A stretch of 64,000 nt of DNA from Cohaesibacter intestini (lineage in GTDB: Bacteria; Pseudomonadota; Alphaproteobacteria; Rhizobiales; Cohaesibacteraceae): assembly GCF_003324485.1 (NCBI RefSeq), contig NZ_QODK01000008.1:1-64000 (forward strand), written 5' to 3'. Shown here piece after piece: positions 45,395-54,779 of the stretch. Below the pieces are notes generated by a model that saw only the letters and a program-made list of their open reading frames with translations, did no database searches and had not been told where the DNA came from. The stretch's first letter is position 1, and every line of letters begins with the position of its first letter. Both the position numbers and the translations under genes were made by a program.

Positions 45395-46387
45395 TCAGAC
45401 GCGGCGGGCATGGTCGCGATAGTGACTGGGTGTCATCCCGGCTTCCTTGACGAAACTGCGGGTGAAGTGGGAGGCATCACAAAAGCCGGTTTCCGTTGCA
45501 ATCTCGGTGATGCTGGCCTCCGCACGCCGCAGCAACATCCGGCTGTGGGACAAGCGCACTTTAAGGGCCGCTTCTGCCGGGCTGAGACCTAGGGCCTCTG
45601 TGAAACGGCGCTCCAGCGTCCGGCGGCTCACTTTGAGCATTCGGGCAAGATCATCCATTCGCATCGGTGACGTCAGCCGCTGGCGCATCAGCAGCAGCGC
45701 CCGCCGCACCATCGGATCACTGGTGGCAAGCTCCAATGGCAAACCGGGTTGGGGCTTTTCCTCAGTCTGGGCCTCATCGATGATCATGATATGCAGGCTC
45801 TTTTGCGCCTCCGCCTTGCCCACATGGCGATCCACCAGAAAGGCAGCCAAATGGGCTGAGCTGACGCCGCCTGAGCAGGTCAGTCGATCCCGATCGACCA
45901 CGAAAATCTGGTCGGATACCGGGGTCAGGCCACCAAACTGGTCGAGAAAATCCTCATGATGGAACCAGCTTACACAGCAGCGGTAGCCCTCCATCAGCCC
46001 GGCCTTGTGCAGAATGAAGGCACCGGTGCATATGCCGACCAGCGGAACCCCCTTGTCTCGTGCCTCACGTAGGAAAGCGAGATAGTCCGGCCCCAATTCT
46101 GCTCCGGCCCCCAACAAGCCTCCCACGACTGCGATATAGTCATAGGCCTCCGGTTGCCGCAATGGGCCATCAGGTTGGACCTCGATTCCGGCGCTAGATC
46201 GCAACGCGCGACGGTCGGGGGATAGGATACGCCATTCACAGCGGATCGGGCGAGACCGGTCCCCTTCATCGGCGGCCAGACGCAAAACATCAACAAAGTT
46301 CGCAAAAGCCGACAGGGTGAAGCGCGGGGCTACGATCAGCCCGATACGCAAGCGAGGAATGACAGGACGGGATCTGGCATCGGACAT
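45395..46387 (-). CDS. GlxA/GbdR-like AraC regulator with GATase1 domain
   Basis: 330 residues. The N-terminal DJ-1/PfpI-type domain (about 10-190; FTLSAFANFVDVLRLAAD, GICTGAFILHKAGLM with the nucleophile-elbow Cys, TCSGGVSSAHLAAFLVDRH) is followed by an AraC double helix-turn-helix (about 225-325; LARMLKVSRRTLERRF, ITEIATETGFCDASHFTRSF). This is the architecture of GbdR and SouR, activators of betaine and sarcosine catabolism in Pseudomonas. Its divergent position to soxBDAG, 199 bp away, makes sarcosine or dimethylglycine/betaine sensing the best guess. Confidence 0.9.
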   Translation of the reverse strand: MSDARSRPVIPRLRIGLIVAPRFTLSAFANFVDVLRLAADEGDRSRPIRCEWRILSPDRRALRSSAGIEVQPDGPLRQPEAYDYIAVVGGLLGAGAELGPDYLAFLREARDKGVPLVGICTGAFILHKAGLMEGYRCCVSWFHHEDFLDQFGGLTPVSDQIFVVDRDRLTCSGGVSSAHLAAFLVDRHVGKAEAQKSLHIMIIDEAQTEEKPQPGLPLELATSDPMVRRALLLMRQRLTSPMRMDDLARMLKVSRRTLERRFTEALGLSPAEAALKVRLSHSRMLLRRAEASITEIATETGFCDASHFTRSFVKEAGMTPSHYRDHARRV

Positions 46388-46586
46388 GGCGCAGTCTTTT
46401 CATTTGGCAGTCAGGGGTTGGCGTAAAGATACAATAGCTTTGTCGCATTCATCCAATCAAGCCCATGGCCTGCGGATTTACCTTTTCTCAGTTGGCCTCA
46501 ACACAATCACATGACAGCCAATCCGCGAAACCAGTGCTCAATCCAAGAGCATGGCGCGGATTGCAACAACAGGGAGCCGCCGCACC

Positions 46587-47840
46587 ATGACCCGATATTC
46601 CGCTTGGTCGGTTTTCAAGAATGCCTTGACAGGTCATAAGAACTGGCCCGAGCAATGGCCGGACAAAGAGCCGAAATCCAGCTACGACGTGGTGATTGTC
46701 GGTGCTGGTGGTCACGGTTTGGGCGCTGCCTATTATCTTGCCAAGGAACATGGCATCACCAACATTGCGGTCATTGACAAAGGCTGGCTTGGTGGCGGCA
46801 ACACCGGACGGAACACCTCGATCATTCGCTCCAACTATCTCTATGACGAAAGCGCCAAGCTCTATGATCACGCGGTCGATCTGTGGGAAGATCTGAGCGA
46901 GGATCTGAATTACAACGTGATGTTCTCCCGCCGTGGCGTCCTGATGCTGGCCCATAATCAGCATGACATCCAGAGCTTCCAGCGGCATATCCATGCCAAT
47001 CGCCTCAATGGCGTTGACAATCGCTGGGTCAGTGCCGATGAGGCTAAGCAAATTTGCCCGCCGCTCAATCTTGACCCCGATGCCCGCCATCCGGTGCTTG
47101 GAGCCGCTTTCCAGTCCCGTGCCGGCACAGCTCGTCATGACGCGGTGGCCTGGGGCTATGCCCGTGCGGCAGCCAAGCTCGGCGTTGACATCATCCAGAA
47201 TTGCCCCGTCACCGCCATCCGCCGCGATGCCAACGGATCGGTGGAGGGCGTCGTCACGCCCAAGGGCTTCATCCGGGCGGGCCGGGTCGGCGTGTCGGTG
47301 GCAGGCACCACCACCCCCTTGATGGAAAGCGCTGGTGTTCGCCTGCCGCTTGAAAGCTTCCCGCTGCAGGCGCTGGTGTCCGAACCGGTCAAGCCGATCT
47401 TCCCTTGCGTGGTCATGTCAAACAGCGTGCATGCCTATATCAGCCAGTCCGACAAGGGGGAACTGGTCATCGGCTCAGGCACCGACCAATATACCAGCTA
47501 CAGCCAACGCGGCGGCCTGCCGCTGATCGAACATACCATTGCGGCAATCTGCGAGATCTTCCCGGTCTTCAACCGCATGCGGGTGATGCGCACATGGGCG
47601 GGCACCGTCGACGTGACGCCAGACCGCTCGCCAATCATCGGCAAGACGCCCGTCAAGGGTCTCTATGTCAATTGCGGCTGGGGCACCGGTGGCTTTAAGG
47701 CCACCCCCGGCTCGGCCCATCTCTTCGCCCATACGATTGCCAACGACGACCCGCACCCGATCAACGCCCCCTTCACGCTGGAGCGCTTCACCACCGGTCG
47801 CCTGATCGATGAAGCCGCCGCCGCCGCTGTGGCCCACTAA
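46587..47840 (+). CDS. soxB: sarcosine oxidase beta subunit
   Basis: 417 residues from ATG 46587 (MTRYSAWSVF), which matches the family N-terminus; an ATG 36 bases earlier is less likely. The FAD fold DVVIVGAGGHGLGAAYYL leads the protein. GTARHDAVAWGYARAA contains the His (residue 184) corresponding to the one that carries covalent FMN in heterotetrameric sarcosine oxidases. It holds the sarcosine-oxidising site: sarcosine to glycine with formaldehyde passed to tetrahydrofolate in the alpha subunit. First gene of soxBDAG. Confidence 0.96.
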   Translation: MTRYSAWSVFKNALTGHKNWPEQWPDKEPKSSYDVVIVGAGGHGLGAAYYLAKEHGITNIAVIDKGWLGGGNTGRNTSIIRSNYLYDESAKLYDHAVDLWEDLSEDLNYNVMFSRRGVLMLAHNQHDIQSFQRHIHANRLNGVDNRWVSADEAKQICPPLNLDPDARHPVLGAAFQSRAGTARHDAVAWGYARAAAKLGVDIIQNCPVTAIRRDANGSVEGVVTPKGFIRAGRVGVSVAGTTTPLMESAGVRLPLESFPLQALVSEPVKPIFPCVVMSNSVHAYISQSDKGELVIGSGTDQYTSYSQRGGLPLIEHTIAAICEIFPVFNRMRVMRTWAGTVDVTPDRSPIIGKTPVKGLYVNCGWGTGGFKATPGSAHLFAHTIANDDPHPINAPFTLERFTTGRLIDEAAAAAVAH

Positions 47841-47860
47841 GGCGCATTGAGGACAAAACG

Positions 47861-48163
47861 ATGCTGCATATTCATTGCCCCTATTGCAACGAAACCCTGC
47901 CAGAGGCCGAATTTGCCCATGCAGGGGAAGCCCATGTTGCGCGGCCGGAAACCCCCTCTGAGGTGAGTGACGAGGCATGGCGCGACTTTCTGTTCATCCG
48001 CGAAAATGTCCGTGGACTTACCTATGAGCGCTGGCGCCATATCCATGGCTGCGGTCGCTTCTTCAATGCGGTGCGCCACACGGTCACCGACCGGTTCCTG
48101 ACCACCTACAAGGCGGGTGAACCCCGCCCCGATCTCGACAAATTGCAGGAGGCGGACCAATGA
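47861..48163 (+). CDS. soxD: sarcosine oxidase delta subunit
   Basis: 100 residues, usual SoxD length. LHIHCPYCNETLPEAEF supplies the CxxC and RHIHGCGRFFNAVRHTVTD the His and Cys that complete the zinc site. It binds at the alpha-beta interface of the tetramer. Twenty bases after soxB; its stop overlaps the soxA start by four bases. Confidence 0.95.
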   Translation: MLHIHCPYCNETLPEAEFAHAGEAHVARPETPSEVSDEAWRDFLFIRENVRGLTYERWRHIHGCGRFFNAVRHTVTDRFLTTYKAGEPRPDLDKLQEADQ

Positions 48164-51153
48164 GCGCCAGCCGCATTCCCGGCTATGGCCGGATTGACCC
48201 GGACCAGCCGATCGTCTTCACCTTTGATGGCAAATCCTATCGCGGTCGGGCAGGGGACAGCGTGGCCTCTGCGCTTCTGGCCAACGACGTCCATCTGATG
48301 GCCCGTTCCTTCAAATATCATCGCCCGCGCGGCGTGGTCACCGCAGGGTCCGAAGAGCCCAATGCGCTGATGTCGAGCAGCCGCGGCCCCGGTCGGACCG
48401 AACCGAACAGCCGCGCCACAATGCTTGAAATCTGGGATGGCCTGACCGTTGGCAGTCAGAATTGCTGGCCGAGTCTCACTTTCGATGTTGGCGTGATCAA
48501 TGACAAGATGGCGCGTTTCCTCGCAGCGGGCTTCTACTACAAAACCTTCATGAAACCGAAGTTTCTTTGGGAGCGGCTGTATGAACCTGTGATCCGGGCA
48601 GCTGCAGGGATTGGTGTGGCGCCCAAGGAAAAAGACCCCGATCATTATGCCTCCCGCAATTGGCATACTGATGTGCTGGTGGTTGGAGGAGGGCCAGCCG
48701 GTTTGGCCGCCGCCCGTAAGGCGGCTGAATCCGGGCTCGAGGTGATGCTGGTCGACGAGCATGCAGAACTTGGCGGCACACTGTTGAGCGAGCCTCAAGC
48801 CAAAATCAATGGCCAAGCTGCATGGGACTGGCTGGCAAAGGAACTCGAAGAACTTGCAGCCCTTGGCGTCAAGCTGATGAGCCGGACAACGGCGATTGGC
48901 TATTTCAACGACAATATGATGGGTCTCTGCCAGCGCCTGTCCGATCATCTGCAACAGCCCGACCCGGACCTGCCGCGTGAATGCATGTGGCGGGTGCGCG
49001 CCAGCCAGATCATTCTGGCGCAGGGGGCCATTGAGAAGCCTTTGGTCTTCCACGGTAATGATCGTCCCGGCGTGATGCTGGCCGGGGCTGCCCAGACCTA
49101 TCTCAACCGTTTTGGTGTGTTGGTGGGGCAAAAACCGGTCATCATGACCAGTCATGATAGCGCCTATCATGCGGCCTTTGATTTGGCAGATGCAGGCGCC
49201 GCCATTCAGGCGATCATCGATACGCGCGCCGAGATCCCTGCTGCGCTTGAAGCCGAAGCCGGGAGCCGCAATATCCGCCTGTGCAAAGGGCACGTCGTCA
49301 CTGCCGTGGATGGCAAAAATCAGGTGGCTGGTGTGGCCTTCAACCCGCTGAAGGGTGACAGGGTCGGGGCCGCCGAGCGCATTGCCTGCGATGCGGTGCT
49401 GATGTGCGGCGGCTGGACACCGTCTCTGCAACTCTTCTCCCATACGGGCGGCTCGATCCGCTGGGACGAGACCTGCGCTGTCTATCTGCCTGATCGAACC
49501 ACGCAGGATTGCCAGATCGCCGGGGCCTGTGGTGGCCATTGGGGTCTGCAAGCCGCTTTTGATGATGGCTTGGCCGCAGGGCAGCGTGCCGCCGAAGCGT
49601 TCGGTAAAGCGTCCGAAACCGAAAGCCTGACAATTGAAGGCGACCGCATCGGCAGTGGCATCTCGCATCGCGAACTGCCCAACAATCTGGACAGCGTCAA
49701 GCAACGGGCTTTTGTCGATTTTCAGAGCGACGTCACCGCCAAGGATTTGCGTCTTGCAGTGCGTGAGGGGATGAAATCCGTCGAACATGTCAAGCGCTAC
49801 ACCACCGCTGGCATGGCGACCGATCAGGGAAAACTCTACAATCTCAACGGTTTGGCAATCATCGCCGATGCCCAGAACAAAAGCCAGCCTGAAATCGGTT
49901 TGACCACCTTCCGGCCGCCTTACACACCGATCACATTTGGCACCTATGCAGGCCATCATGGTGGCAAGCATTTCGAAGTGACCCGCCGCACCCCCATCGA
50001 CGGTTGGGCGGAGCAGAATGGGGCCATGTTCGAACCTGTCAGCCAGTGGCGTCGGGCATGGTATTTCCCCAAAGCGGGCGAAAGCATGGACGAAGCCGTG
50101 GCGCGGGAATGCAAGGCGACCCGCGCCTCGGTCGGCATGTTCGATGCCTCGACCCTTGGCAAGATCGAGGTCGTCGGTCCTGACGCGGTCGAGTTCATGA
50201 ACCGGCTCTACACCAACCCATGGACCAAGCTGGCACCGAGCCGCTGTCGTTATGGCCTGTTGCTTGGCGATGACGGTTTTGTCCGCGACGATGGGGTCAT
50301 CGGCCGGTTGGCCGAGGATCGCTTCCATGTCACCACCACAACCGGTGGGGCGGCCCGTGTGCTCAATATGATGGAAGATTATCTCCAGACCGAATGGGGC
50401 GACCTCAAGGTCTGGCTGACCTCGACCACCGAGCAATGGGCCACCATTGCCTTGAACGGTCCCAATGCCCGCAAACTGCTCGCGCCCTTTGTCGAAGGTC
50501 TGGACATTGCCAACGAGTCCTTCCCGCACATGTCGGTGGGCGAATGCACGGTCGCCGGCTTCCCGGCGCGGCTCTTCCGCCTCAGCTTCACCGGCGAGTT
50601 GGGCTTTGAGGTCAATGTACCCGCCCAACATGGACTTGCCCTGTGGCAGACCCTGCATGAAGCCGGCAAGGCCCTTGATCTTTGCGTCTATGGTACCGAA
50701 ACCATGCATGTCTTGAGGGCCGAAAAAGGCTTCATCATTGTGGGGCAGGATACCGACGGCACCGTCACTCCCTTTGATTTGGGTATGGGCTGGGCTGTTG
50801 CCAAGAAGAAACCGGACTTTGTCGGCATGCGCGGTCTGGCACGACCAGATCTTGTCGCCGAAGGCCGCAAGCAGTTGGTTGGCCTTCTGACCGATGACGC
50901 CGCAACCAAGCTCGAAGAGGGGGCACAGATCGTGCTGGATCCATCAGAGCCACTGCCCATGACCATGGTTGGCCATGTCACCTCCTCCTACCACAGCACC
51001 ACAATCGGTCGTCCGATTGCCCTTGCTTTGTTGCAGGACGGGCACAAGCGGATTGGCGAACAGGTCCATATCCCGATGCCGGACGGGGTGATCACCGCGA
51101 CCGTCCGTGACACCCTTTTCTTTGACCCCGATGGCAGCCGCCAGAAAATGTAA
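48160..51153 (+). CDS. soxA: sarcosine oxidase alpha subunit
   Basis: 997 residues, normal for the family. The N-terminal part (GRIDPDQPIVFTFDGKSY, RAGDSVASALLANDVHL) is the ferredoxin-like region. A dinucleotide fold DVLVVGGGPAGLAAARKAAE near residue 170 binds NAD+. The last about 380 residues are a GcvT/aminomethyltransferase-type domain (ARECKATRASVGMFDAST, SFTGELGFEVNVPAQHG) that receives the imine and makes 5,10-methylene-tetrahydrofolate. ATGA overlap with soxD. A long antisense frame opposite it is a codon-bias shadow. Confidence 0.97.
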   Translation: MSASRIPGYGRIDPDQPIVFTFDGKSYRGRAGDSVASALLANDVHLMARSFKYHRPRGVVTAGSEEPNALMSSSRGPGRTEPNSRATMLEIWDGLTVGSQNCWPSLTFDVGVINDKMARFLAAGFYYKTFMKPKFLWERLYEPVIRAAAGIGVAPKEKDPDHYASRNWHTDVLVVGGGPAGLAAARKAAESGLEVMLVDEHAELGGTLLSEPQAKINGQAAWDWLAKELEELAALGVKLMSRTTAIGYFNDNMMGLCQRLSDHLQQPDPDLPRECMWRVRASQIILAQGAIEKPLVFHGNDRPGVMLAGAAQTYLNRFGVLVGQKPVIMTSHDSAYHAAFDLADAGAAIQAIIDTRAEIPAALEAEAGSRNIRLCKGHVVTAVDGKNQVAGVAFNPLKGDRVGAAERIACDAVLMCGGWTPSLQLFSHTGGSIRWDETCAVYLPDRTTQDCQIAGACGGHWGLQAAFDDGLAAGQRAAEAFGKASETESLTIEGDRIGSGISHRELPNNLDSVKQRAFVDFQSDVTAKDLRLAVREGMKSVEHVKRYTTAGMATDQGKLYNLNGLAIIADAQNKSQPEIGLTTFRPPYTPITFGTYAGHHGGKHFEVTRRTPIDGWAEQNGAMFEPVSQWRRAWYFPKAGESMDEAVARECKATRASVGMFDASTLGKIEVVGPDAVEFMNRLYTNPWTKLAPSRCRYGLLLGDDGFVRDDGVIGRLAEDRFHVTTTTGGAARVLNMMEDYLQTEWGDLKVWLTSTTEQWATIALNGPNARKLLAPFVEGLDIANESFPHMSVGECTVAGFPARLFRLSFTGELGFEVNVPAQHGLALWQTLHEAGKALDLCVYGTETMHVLRAEKGFIIVGQDTDGTVTPFDLGMGWAVAKKKPDFVGMRGLARPDLVAEGRKQLVGLLTDDAATKLEEGAQIVLDPSEPLPMTMVGHVTSSYHSTTIGRPIALALLQDGHKRIGEQVHIPMPDGVITATVRDTLFFDPDGSRQKM

Positions 51154-51162
51154 CAGGAGGCG

Positions 51163-51729
51163 ATGATGCCCATTCTCCCGGACCCGTTACAGACGGGCAA
51201 ATTGATCGAACAGGACGCACTCGCCATTGAAGTGCTGCCAGAGCTCCAAAGTCGCCTCTCCCTGCGTGTGGCAGGAGGAGACCGCGAAACGCTTGCGGCG
51301 GAGATCGACATCCCGCTGCCGGACCAGATCGGCCTTCAGGCGCCTCTGGATGGCGGTGCAATTGCCTGCCTTGGGCCAGATGAATGGATGATGACCCTGA
51401 CGCGCGATCTTGCGGCCCTTGTGCAGACACGTGCAGGCACGGCCTCTGTGCCTCACGCACTTGTCGACATTTCATCTCGCGAGCTGACGCTGGTGATCTC
51501 CGGCTCTGATGCCAAGGAATTGCTGTCGGTCGGCTGCCCGCGCGATTTGCGCTCTTTCACTCCCGGCAAGGCCTGCCGAACCTTGTGCTTTGACGTTCCG
51601 GTCATTCTCTGGTGCGAAGCAAAGGATCGCTATCGCCTTGACGTCTGGCGCTCCTTTGCGCCCCATCTGGCGTCCCTGCTGCAGCAGTCTGCCAGAGCAA
51701 TAAAGGCTGAGAAAGATCTCTCGGTCTGA
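51163..51729 (+). CDS. soxG: sarcosine oxidase gamma subunit
   Basis: 188 residues, start after GGAGGCG, 9 bases beyond soxA. The fold is the GcvT-like small subunit (ACLGPDEWMMTL, VDISSRELTLVISGSDAKELL, LCFDVPVILWC). It stabilises the complex against the alpha subunit. Last gene of the operon, followed by a strong terminator. Confidence 0.93.
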   Translation: MMPILPDPLQTGKLIEQDALAIEVLPELQSRLSLRVAGGDRETLAAEIDIPLPDQIGLQAPLDGGAIACLGPDEWMMTLTRDLAALVQTRAGTASVPHALVDISSRELTLVISGSDAKELLSVGCPRDLRSFTPGKACRTLCFDVPVILWCEAKDRYRLDVWRSFAPHLASLLQQSARAIKAEKDLSV

Positions 51730-51757
51730 TCTCGTTTCAAGGTCCCCACGAAACGAG

Positions 51758-51787
51758 AAAGCCGCCCTTCGGGGCGGCTTTGCTTTT
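51758..51787 (+). terminator. terminator of soxBDAG
   Basis: Perfect 10-bp stem AAAGCCGCCC/GGGCGGCTTT with a stable TTCG tetraloop, then GCTTTT. It also serves the convergent GST gene on the other strand. Confidence 0.92.
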
Positions 51788-51803
51788 GGCTCGGTGGTCA
51801 TGT

Positions 51804-52514
51804 TCAATCGCGCGGTGGGATGGTCCAGCCTTTTTTGACCGCCGGGCGGGCTTCGAACCGCTCGACATAGGCGACCACATTCTTGAAGTCATAAAAGCCA
51901 GTCACTTCGGTGGCTTCATAGAATTTGACGATCGTTGCCAGCCATGGGGCAATGGCGATATCGGCGATCGAATAGGATCCGGCAATCCAGTCCTTGCCTT
52001 CCAGCTCTTTGTCGATGACTGCCAACAGACGCTTGGCTTCGTTGATATAGCGCTCGCGCGGGCGCGGATCCTCGATGTCCTTGCCAGCAAATTTGTAGAA
52101 AAAGCCCAACTGGCCAAGCATCGGCCCCAGACCGCCCATCTGGAACATCAGCCATTTGAGCACTTCAAGCCTGTTGCGTTCGTTGCTGCCAAAGAGCTTG
52201 CCGCTTTTCTCTGCGAGATAGATCAGGATCGCGCCGCTTTCAAACAGGCCAATCGGCTCGCCGTCCGGGCCGTTGGGATCGATGATCGCCGGGATCTTGT
52301 TGTTTGGATTGAGCGACAGGAAGGCGTCGCTTTTTACATCAGCGTCAGACAATGTGACTTTGTGGGCTTCGTAAGGCAGACCCATTTCCTCCAACGCGAT
52401 GGAGACCTTCACGCCATTCGGTGTCGGGAAGGAATAAAGCTGGATGACATCGGGGTTGCTGGCGGGCCAACGCTTGGCAATAGGGAAAGCATCAAGGGAT
52501 TTGGGATCGGACAT
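51804..52514 (-). CDS. glutathione S-transferase, YghU/Nu-like
   Basis: 236 residues from ATG 52514 (a 243-residue frame opens earlier). The thioredoxin-like part reads IQLYSFPTPNGVKVSIALEE, then NPNNKIPAIIDP and FESGAILIYLAEKSG; the helical domain has SYSIADIAIAPWLATIV. The TPNG turn and disulfide-bond-reductase-like profile fit the YghU/YfcG (Nu) class, which binds one or two glutathiones and reduces disulfides. It may also serve glutathione-dependent formaldehyde handling next to sarcosine oxidase, but that is only a contextual suggestion. Confidence 0.88.
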   Translation of the reverse strand: MSDPKSLDAFPIAKRWPASNPDVIQLYSFPTPNGVKVSIALEEMGLPYEAHKVTLSDADVKSDAFLSLNPNNKIPAIIDPNGPDGEPIGLFESGAILIYLAEKSGKLFGSNERNRLEVLKWLMFQMGGLGPMLGQLGFFYKFAGKDIEDPRPRERYINEAKRLLAVIDKELEGKDWIAGSYSIADIAIAPWLATIVKFYEATEVTGFYDFKNVVAYVERFEARPAVKKGWTIPPRD

Positions 52515-52864
52515 GGGAGTGCTCCATACAGACAAAAGGGAAATCGGGCAAAGGAATGCGGACTCTGATGATATATTCAGAGACGACTGATTGGTCTATT
52601 TCCGAGATAAGTTTGCCGGAGTTGGAATGGGAGGGGGCTAAGTGATTTTATTTTGCAATTTTTCCCGCATGGGAAAAAACTGTTTCAAATCAGGACAGCG
52701 TATGCACGCGCAGTCCAGCGCGCGCCCAAATGTTAAGGATTGGCTTCCGTGACCGTGCCGCAATCAGGTTGCAACAAGGGGAAGGTCGCAAAAACGATAT
52801 CCCGGCAAACCCGCCCCTAGCGGGCGGGCTACAAATGGCCGGGCCTGTCAAAATAGAAAAGAGA
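52515..52864. other. intergenic region with GC-rich hairpin
   Basis: No gene seen. CCCGCCC/GGGCGGG around CTAGC at 52810-52828 is a perfect 7-bp hairpin. It lies about 35 bases past the end of the small minus-strand gene at 52865 and may be its terminator, though without a T run. Confidence 0.45.
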
Positions 52865-53077
52865 TCAGGCAGCCCGAGCGATCGGCTCGTTGCTTTCACC
52901 TCTTGTTTTCAAGGTCTTCATGGTAAGCGCCAGTAGGTCGAGATCAACCGTGTAGCTTTCGATCAACATATCGACAATCAGGCCTTGCTCAAAGCTCTCA
53001 AAGCCTGTCTCACCAATGGCTTTCTGAATGGCCGCCTCATCCAGTAGATGCGGCCTTACCTTGTAGGAATGTACCAT
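52865..53077 (-). CDS. small hypothetical protein
   Basis: 70 residues from ATG 53077, supported by GGGGAAAG just upstream. The sequence MVHSYKVRPHLLDEAAIQKA with GFESFEQGLIVDMLIESYTV is amphipathic, acidic in the middle and ends in TRGESNEPIARAA. No family recognised. The frame continues upstream to 53212 but that part has no protein-like composition. Confidence 0.5.
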   Translation of the reverse strand: MVHSYKVRPHLLDEAAIQKAIGETGFESFEQGLIVDMLIESYTVDLDLLALTMKTLKTRGESNEPIARAA

Positions 53078-53437
53078 ATCTTTCCCCAATTCCCGGCCTG
53101 CTATGCGGCCATGTTCCCGACACCATCTTTGAGCTATCCCCAACGATAAGCATGATGGGTGCGGAGCATTTGTCCCAAACTGCCAGCCATCAGCGCCATC
53201 TCCCGGACGCAATCAAAAAGGCTGAAAACCACACTGTGGGCATGTTGATGCCATCCCCTTATGGTTAATGAGCATGGTTAACAAAGCGTAAATTTCTCCT
53301 GCTGTGCCTGTAAAAATACCGCTACAGACACGCAGCATGTCACCTGTTTCAGTTCGGGGTGAGGAGAGGGAGCCATTGGGACGAATGGTATTGAATTCGC
53401 TTTTGTCCGAGGATCGTCCAGCTGCAAGGAGTCGGTG
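53078..53437. other. intergenic region, nothing recognised
   Basis: No gene or clear signal between the small gene and the AraC gene end. ATGGTTAA occurs twice (about 53259 and 53274), of unknown meaning. Confidence 0.35.
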
Positions 53438-54205
53438 TCACTTCCGGGCATAAAAACCGGGCGTGATGCCATAGGCGTGGCGGAACTGCTTGATCAGATG
53501 GGCCTGATCACAATAGCCCAGATCGGATGCCACCCGGGCTGCATGCTGCCCCTGGCGCAGCCGGGTCTTGGCTTCTGCCAACCGCATGCTTCGATGCCAT
53601 TTGGATGGCGTGGTGCCAACGGCTTTCGAGAACATCCGCAAAAAGGCGGTCTTGCTGAGATCAACCTCGTTGGCCAGAGCCTCAAGGCTCGGGGGGGTAC
53701 TGAGATCGGCGCGTAGCCAGTTGAGCACATACTGCACGCGCCAGTCTTCGCTATGCGGGCTGGCTGCCAAACTGCGATCGGAATACCGGCTCGCACTGAT
53801 CAACAGGATGCCATTGATCACCTCTTCCAGATCTCCCAGAGCATCATCACTCAGAACGGCATCAATGATCTTGGCGAAATATTCAAGTAGCTGCGGGTCA
53901 TCGACGATCGCGCGGTCAAACACCATCTCACGGTCGGCATGGAGCGCTTGCTGAACATAAGCTTGATCCAGATAGATGCTACCGATCAACTCGGTGCCGG
54001 AGCCGGACTGTATTTGGCCCGGATTATACAGCGTCGTCGCATGCTGGGTCGCTTCCATGGCTCGGCCATCCAGCCTCAGCTTTTCATGCCCCTTGATGTT
54101 GCAGCTGAGAACAAACTCATCATGGGCGTGGGCGGCAAAGCTCTCATGCTCGGACCAGATTGCCGCTGCTTCATAGCGCGCCGTTTTGATCTGTTTGGTG
54201 ATCAT
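53438..54205 (-). CDS. AraC family transcriptional regulator
   Basis: 255 residues from ATG 54205. An N-terminal cupin-type sensing domain (SFAAHAHDEFVLSCNIKG with the His-rich turn) covers about 1-150. The C-terminal double helix-turn-helix (about 170-255) has LEALANEVDLSKTAFLRMF and RVASDLGYCDQAHLIKQFRH, ending ITPGFYARK. It lies next to a long non-coding stretch and the second BCCT gene, which it might control. Effector unknown. Confidence 0.92.
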   Translation of the reverse strand: MITKQIKTARYEAAAIWSEHESFAAHAHDEFVLSCNIKGHEKLRLDGRAMEATQHATTLYNPGQIQSGSGTELIGSIYLDQAYVQQALHADREMVFDRAIVDDPQLLEYFAKIIDAVLSDDALGDLEEVINGILLISASRYSDRSLAASPHSEDWRVQYVLNWLRADLSTPPSLEALANEVDLSKTAFLRMFSKAVGTTPSKWHRSMRLAEAKTRLRQGQHAARVASDLGYCDQAHLIKQFRHAYGITPGFYARK

Positions 54206-54348
54206 CAATGAAGACCTGGAAATAGTTATTTATACGAATGTGTCTTTGTTAACATGAGAGGGCATTTTCGTACAATATGACAAGACGCAGTTTCGCTACA
54301 GTCTCAAGCGTCTGCTGTTATTCGCGGTCGGACATTATGGTGCGCGCT

Positions 54349-54378
54349 TTGAAATTTCGATATTTCAATTGGTTATAG
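54349..54378 (+). promoter_or_regulatory. candidate promoter of the structured RNA
   Basis: TTGAAA (54349-54354) and TTATAG (54373-54378) are separated by 18 bp, a fair sigma-70-type match, and would start transcription near 54385. Proposed only because a strong plus-strand terminator lies 340 bp downstream with no gene in between. Confidence 0.35.
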
Positions 54379-54384
54379 TGGGAT

Positions 54385-54779
54385 CGGTGGCCGTTTTTAG
54401 AAGTGATGATGATGGTGGCCTCATCGGTTTGGTACCTGATCTTGCCTTGAGTTGTTGCTGAGGGGACGCAACAATGACAAGGGGTTGGGTGCAATAGTCA
54501 TTTCGAACCACGCCATTTTTCTGCCATCGGTTTCAAGACCGGTTGGCTGGCAAAGCACCATGCATGAGGCTTTGATAAGGGCGCTGCCCTTCTCAAAGAT
54601 GAGAGAGACTGAGATCCGGGGTGGAAACGAGACCAGGGTTTAACCATGGTCGGCCGCTTTCGCGCGAAGGGCTTGCTGGTTCCGCATATTTGCCAGCGCC
54701 TTGGCGTTCCATCTTGGAATAGTGGGGATTGCAGCGTCGGATTTGCTGGTTTTTGCGACGTGGCAATCCCCTTTTTTTG
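54385..54779 (+). ncRNA. candidate structured non-coding RNA, unassigned
   Basis: The plus strand shows a run of perfect or near-perfect hairpins and no convincing protein. TTGTTGC/GCAACAA (54452-54474) has a loop rich in G. A 12-bp helix of CTTTGA and AAGGGC with GCCCTT and TCAAAG (54570-54598, one mismatch) follows. Then come GCTGG/CCAGC (54675-54697), TTCCA/TGGAA (54707-54719) and a bipartite terminator at 54724-54778 followed by seven T. I could not match it to RNase P, SRP, 6S, tmRNA or a known riboswitch. It ends 355 bp before the BCCT start, so it is more likely an independent RNA than a leader. The exact 5' end is a guess. Confidence 0.5.
54724..54778 (+). terminator. strong orphan rho-independent terminator
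   Basis: GGGGATTGC (54724-54732) pairs perfectly with GCAATCCCC (54763-54771); inside, after an A-G mismatch and a G-U pair, CGTCG pairs with CGACG. Seven T residues follow. No plus-strand gene lies upstream, since the AraC gene runs the other way. Confidence 0.85.

Noticed and set aside
48106-50709. 867-residue open frame on the minus strand
   Set aside because: It lies exactly opposite soxA, whose product is unmistakable; the antisense frame is open because of codon bias and has no family motifs.
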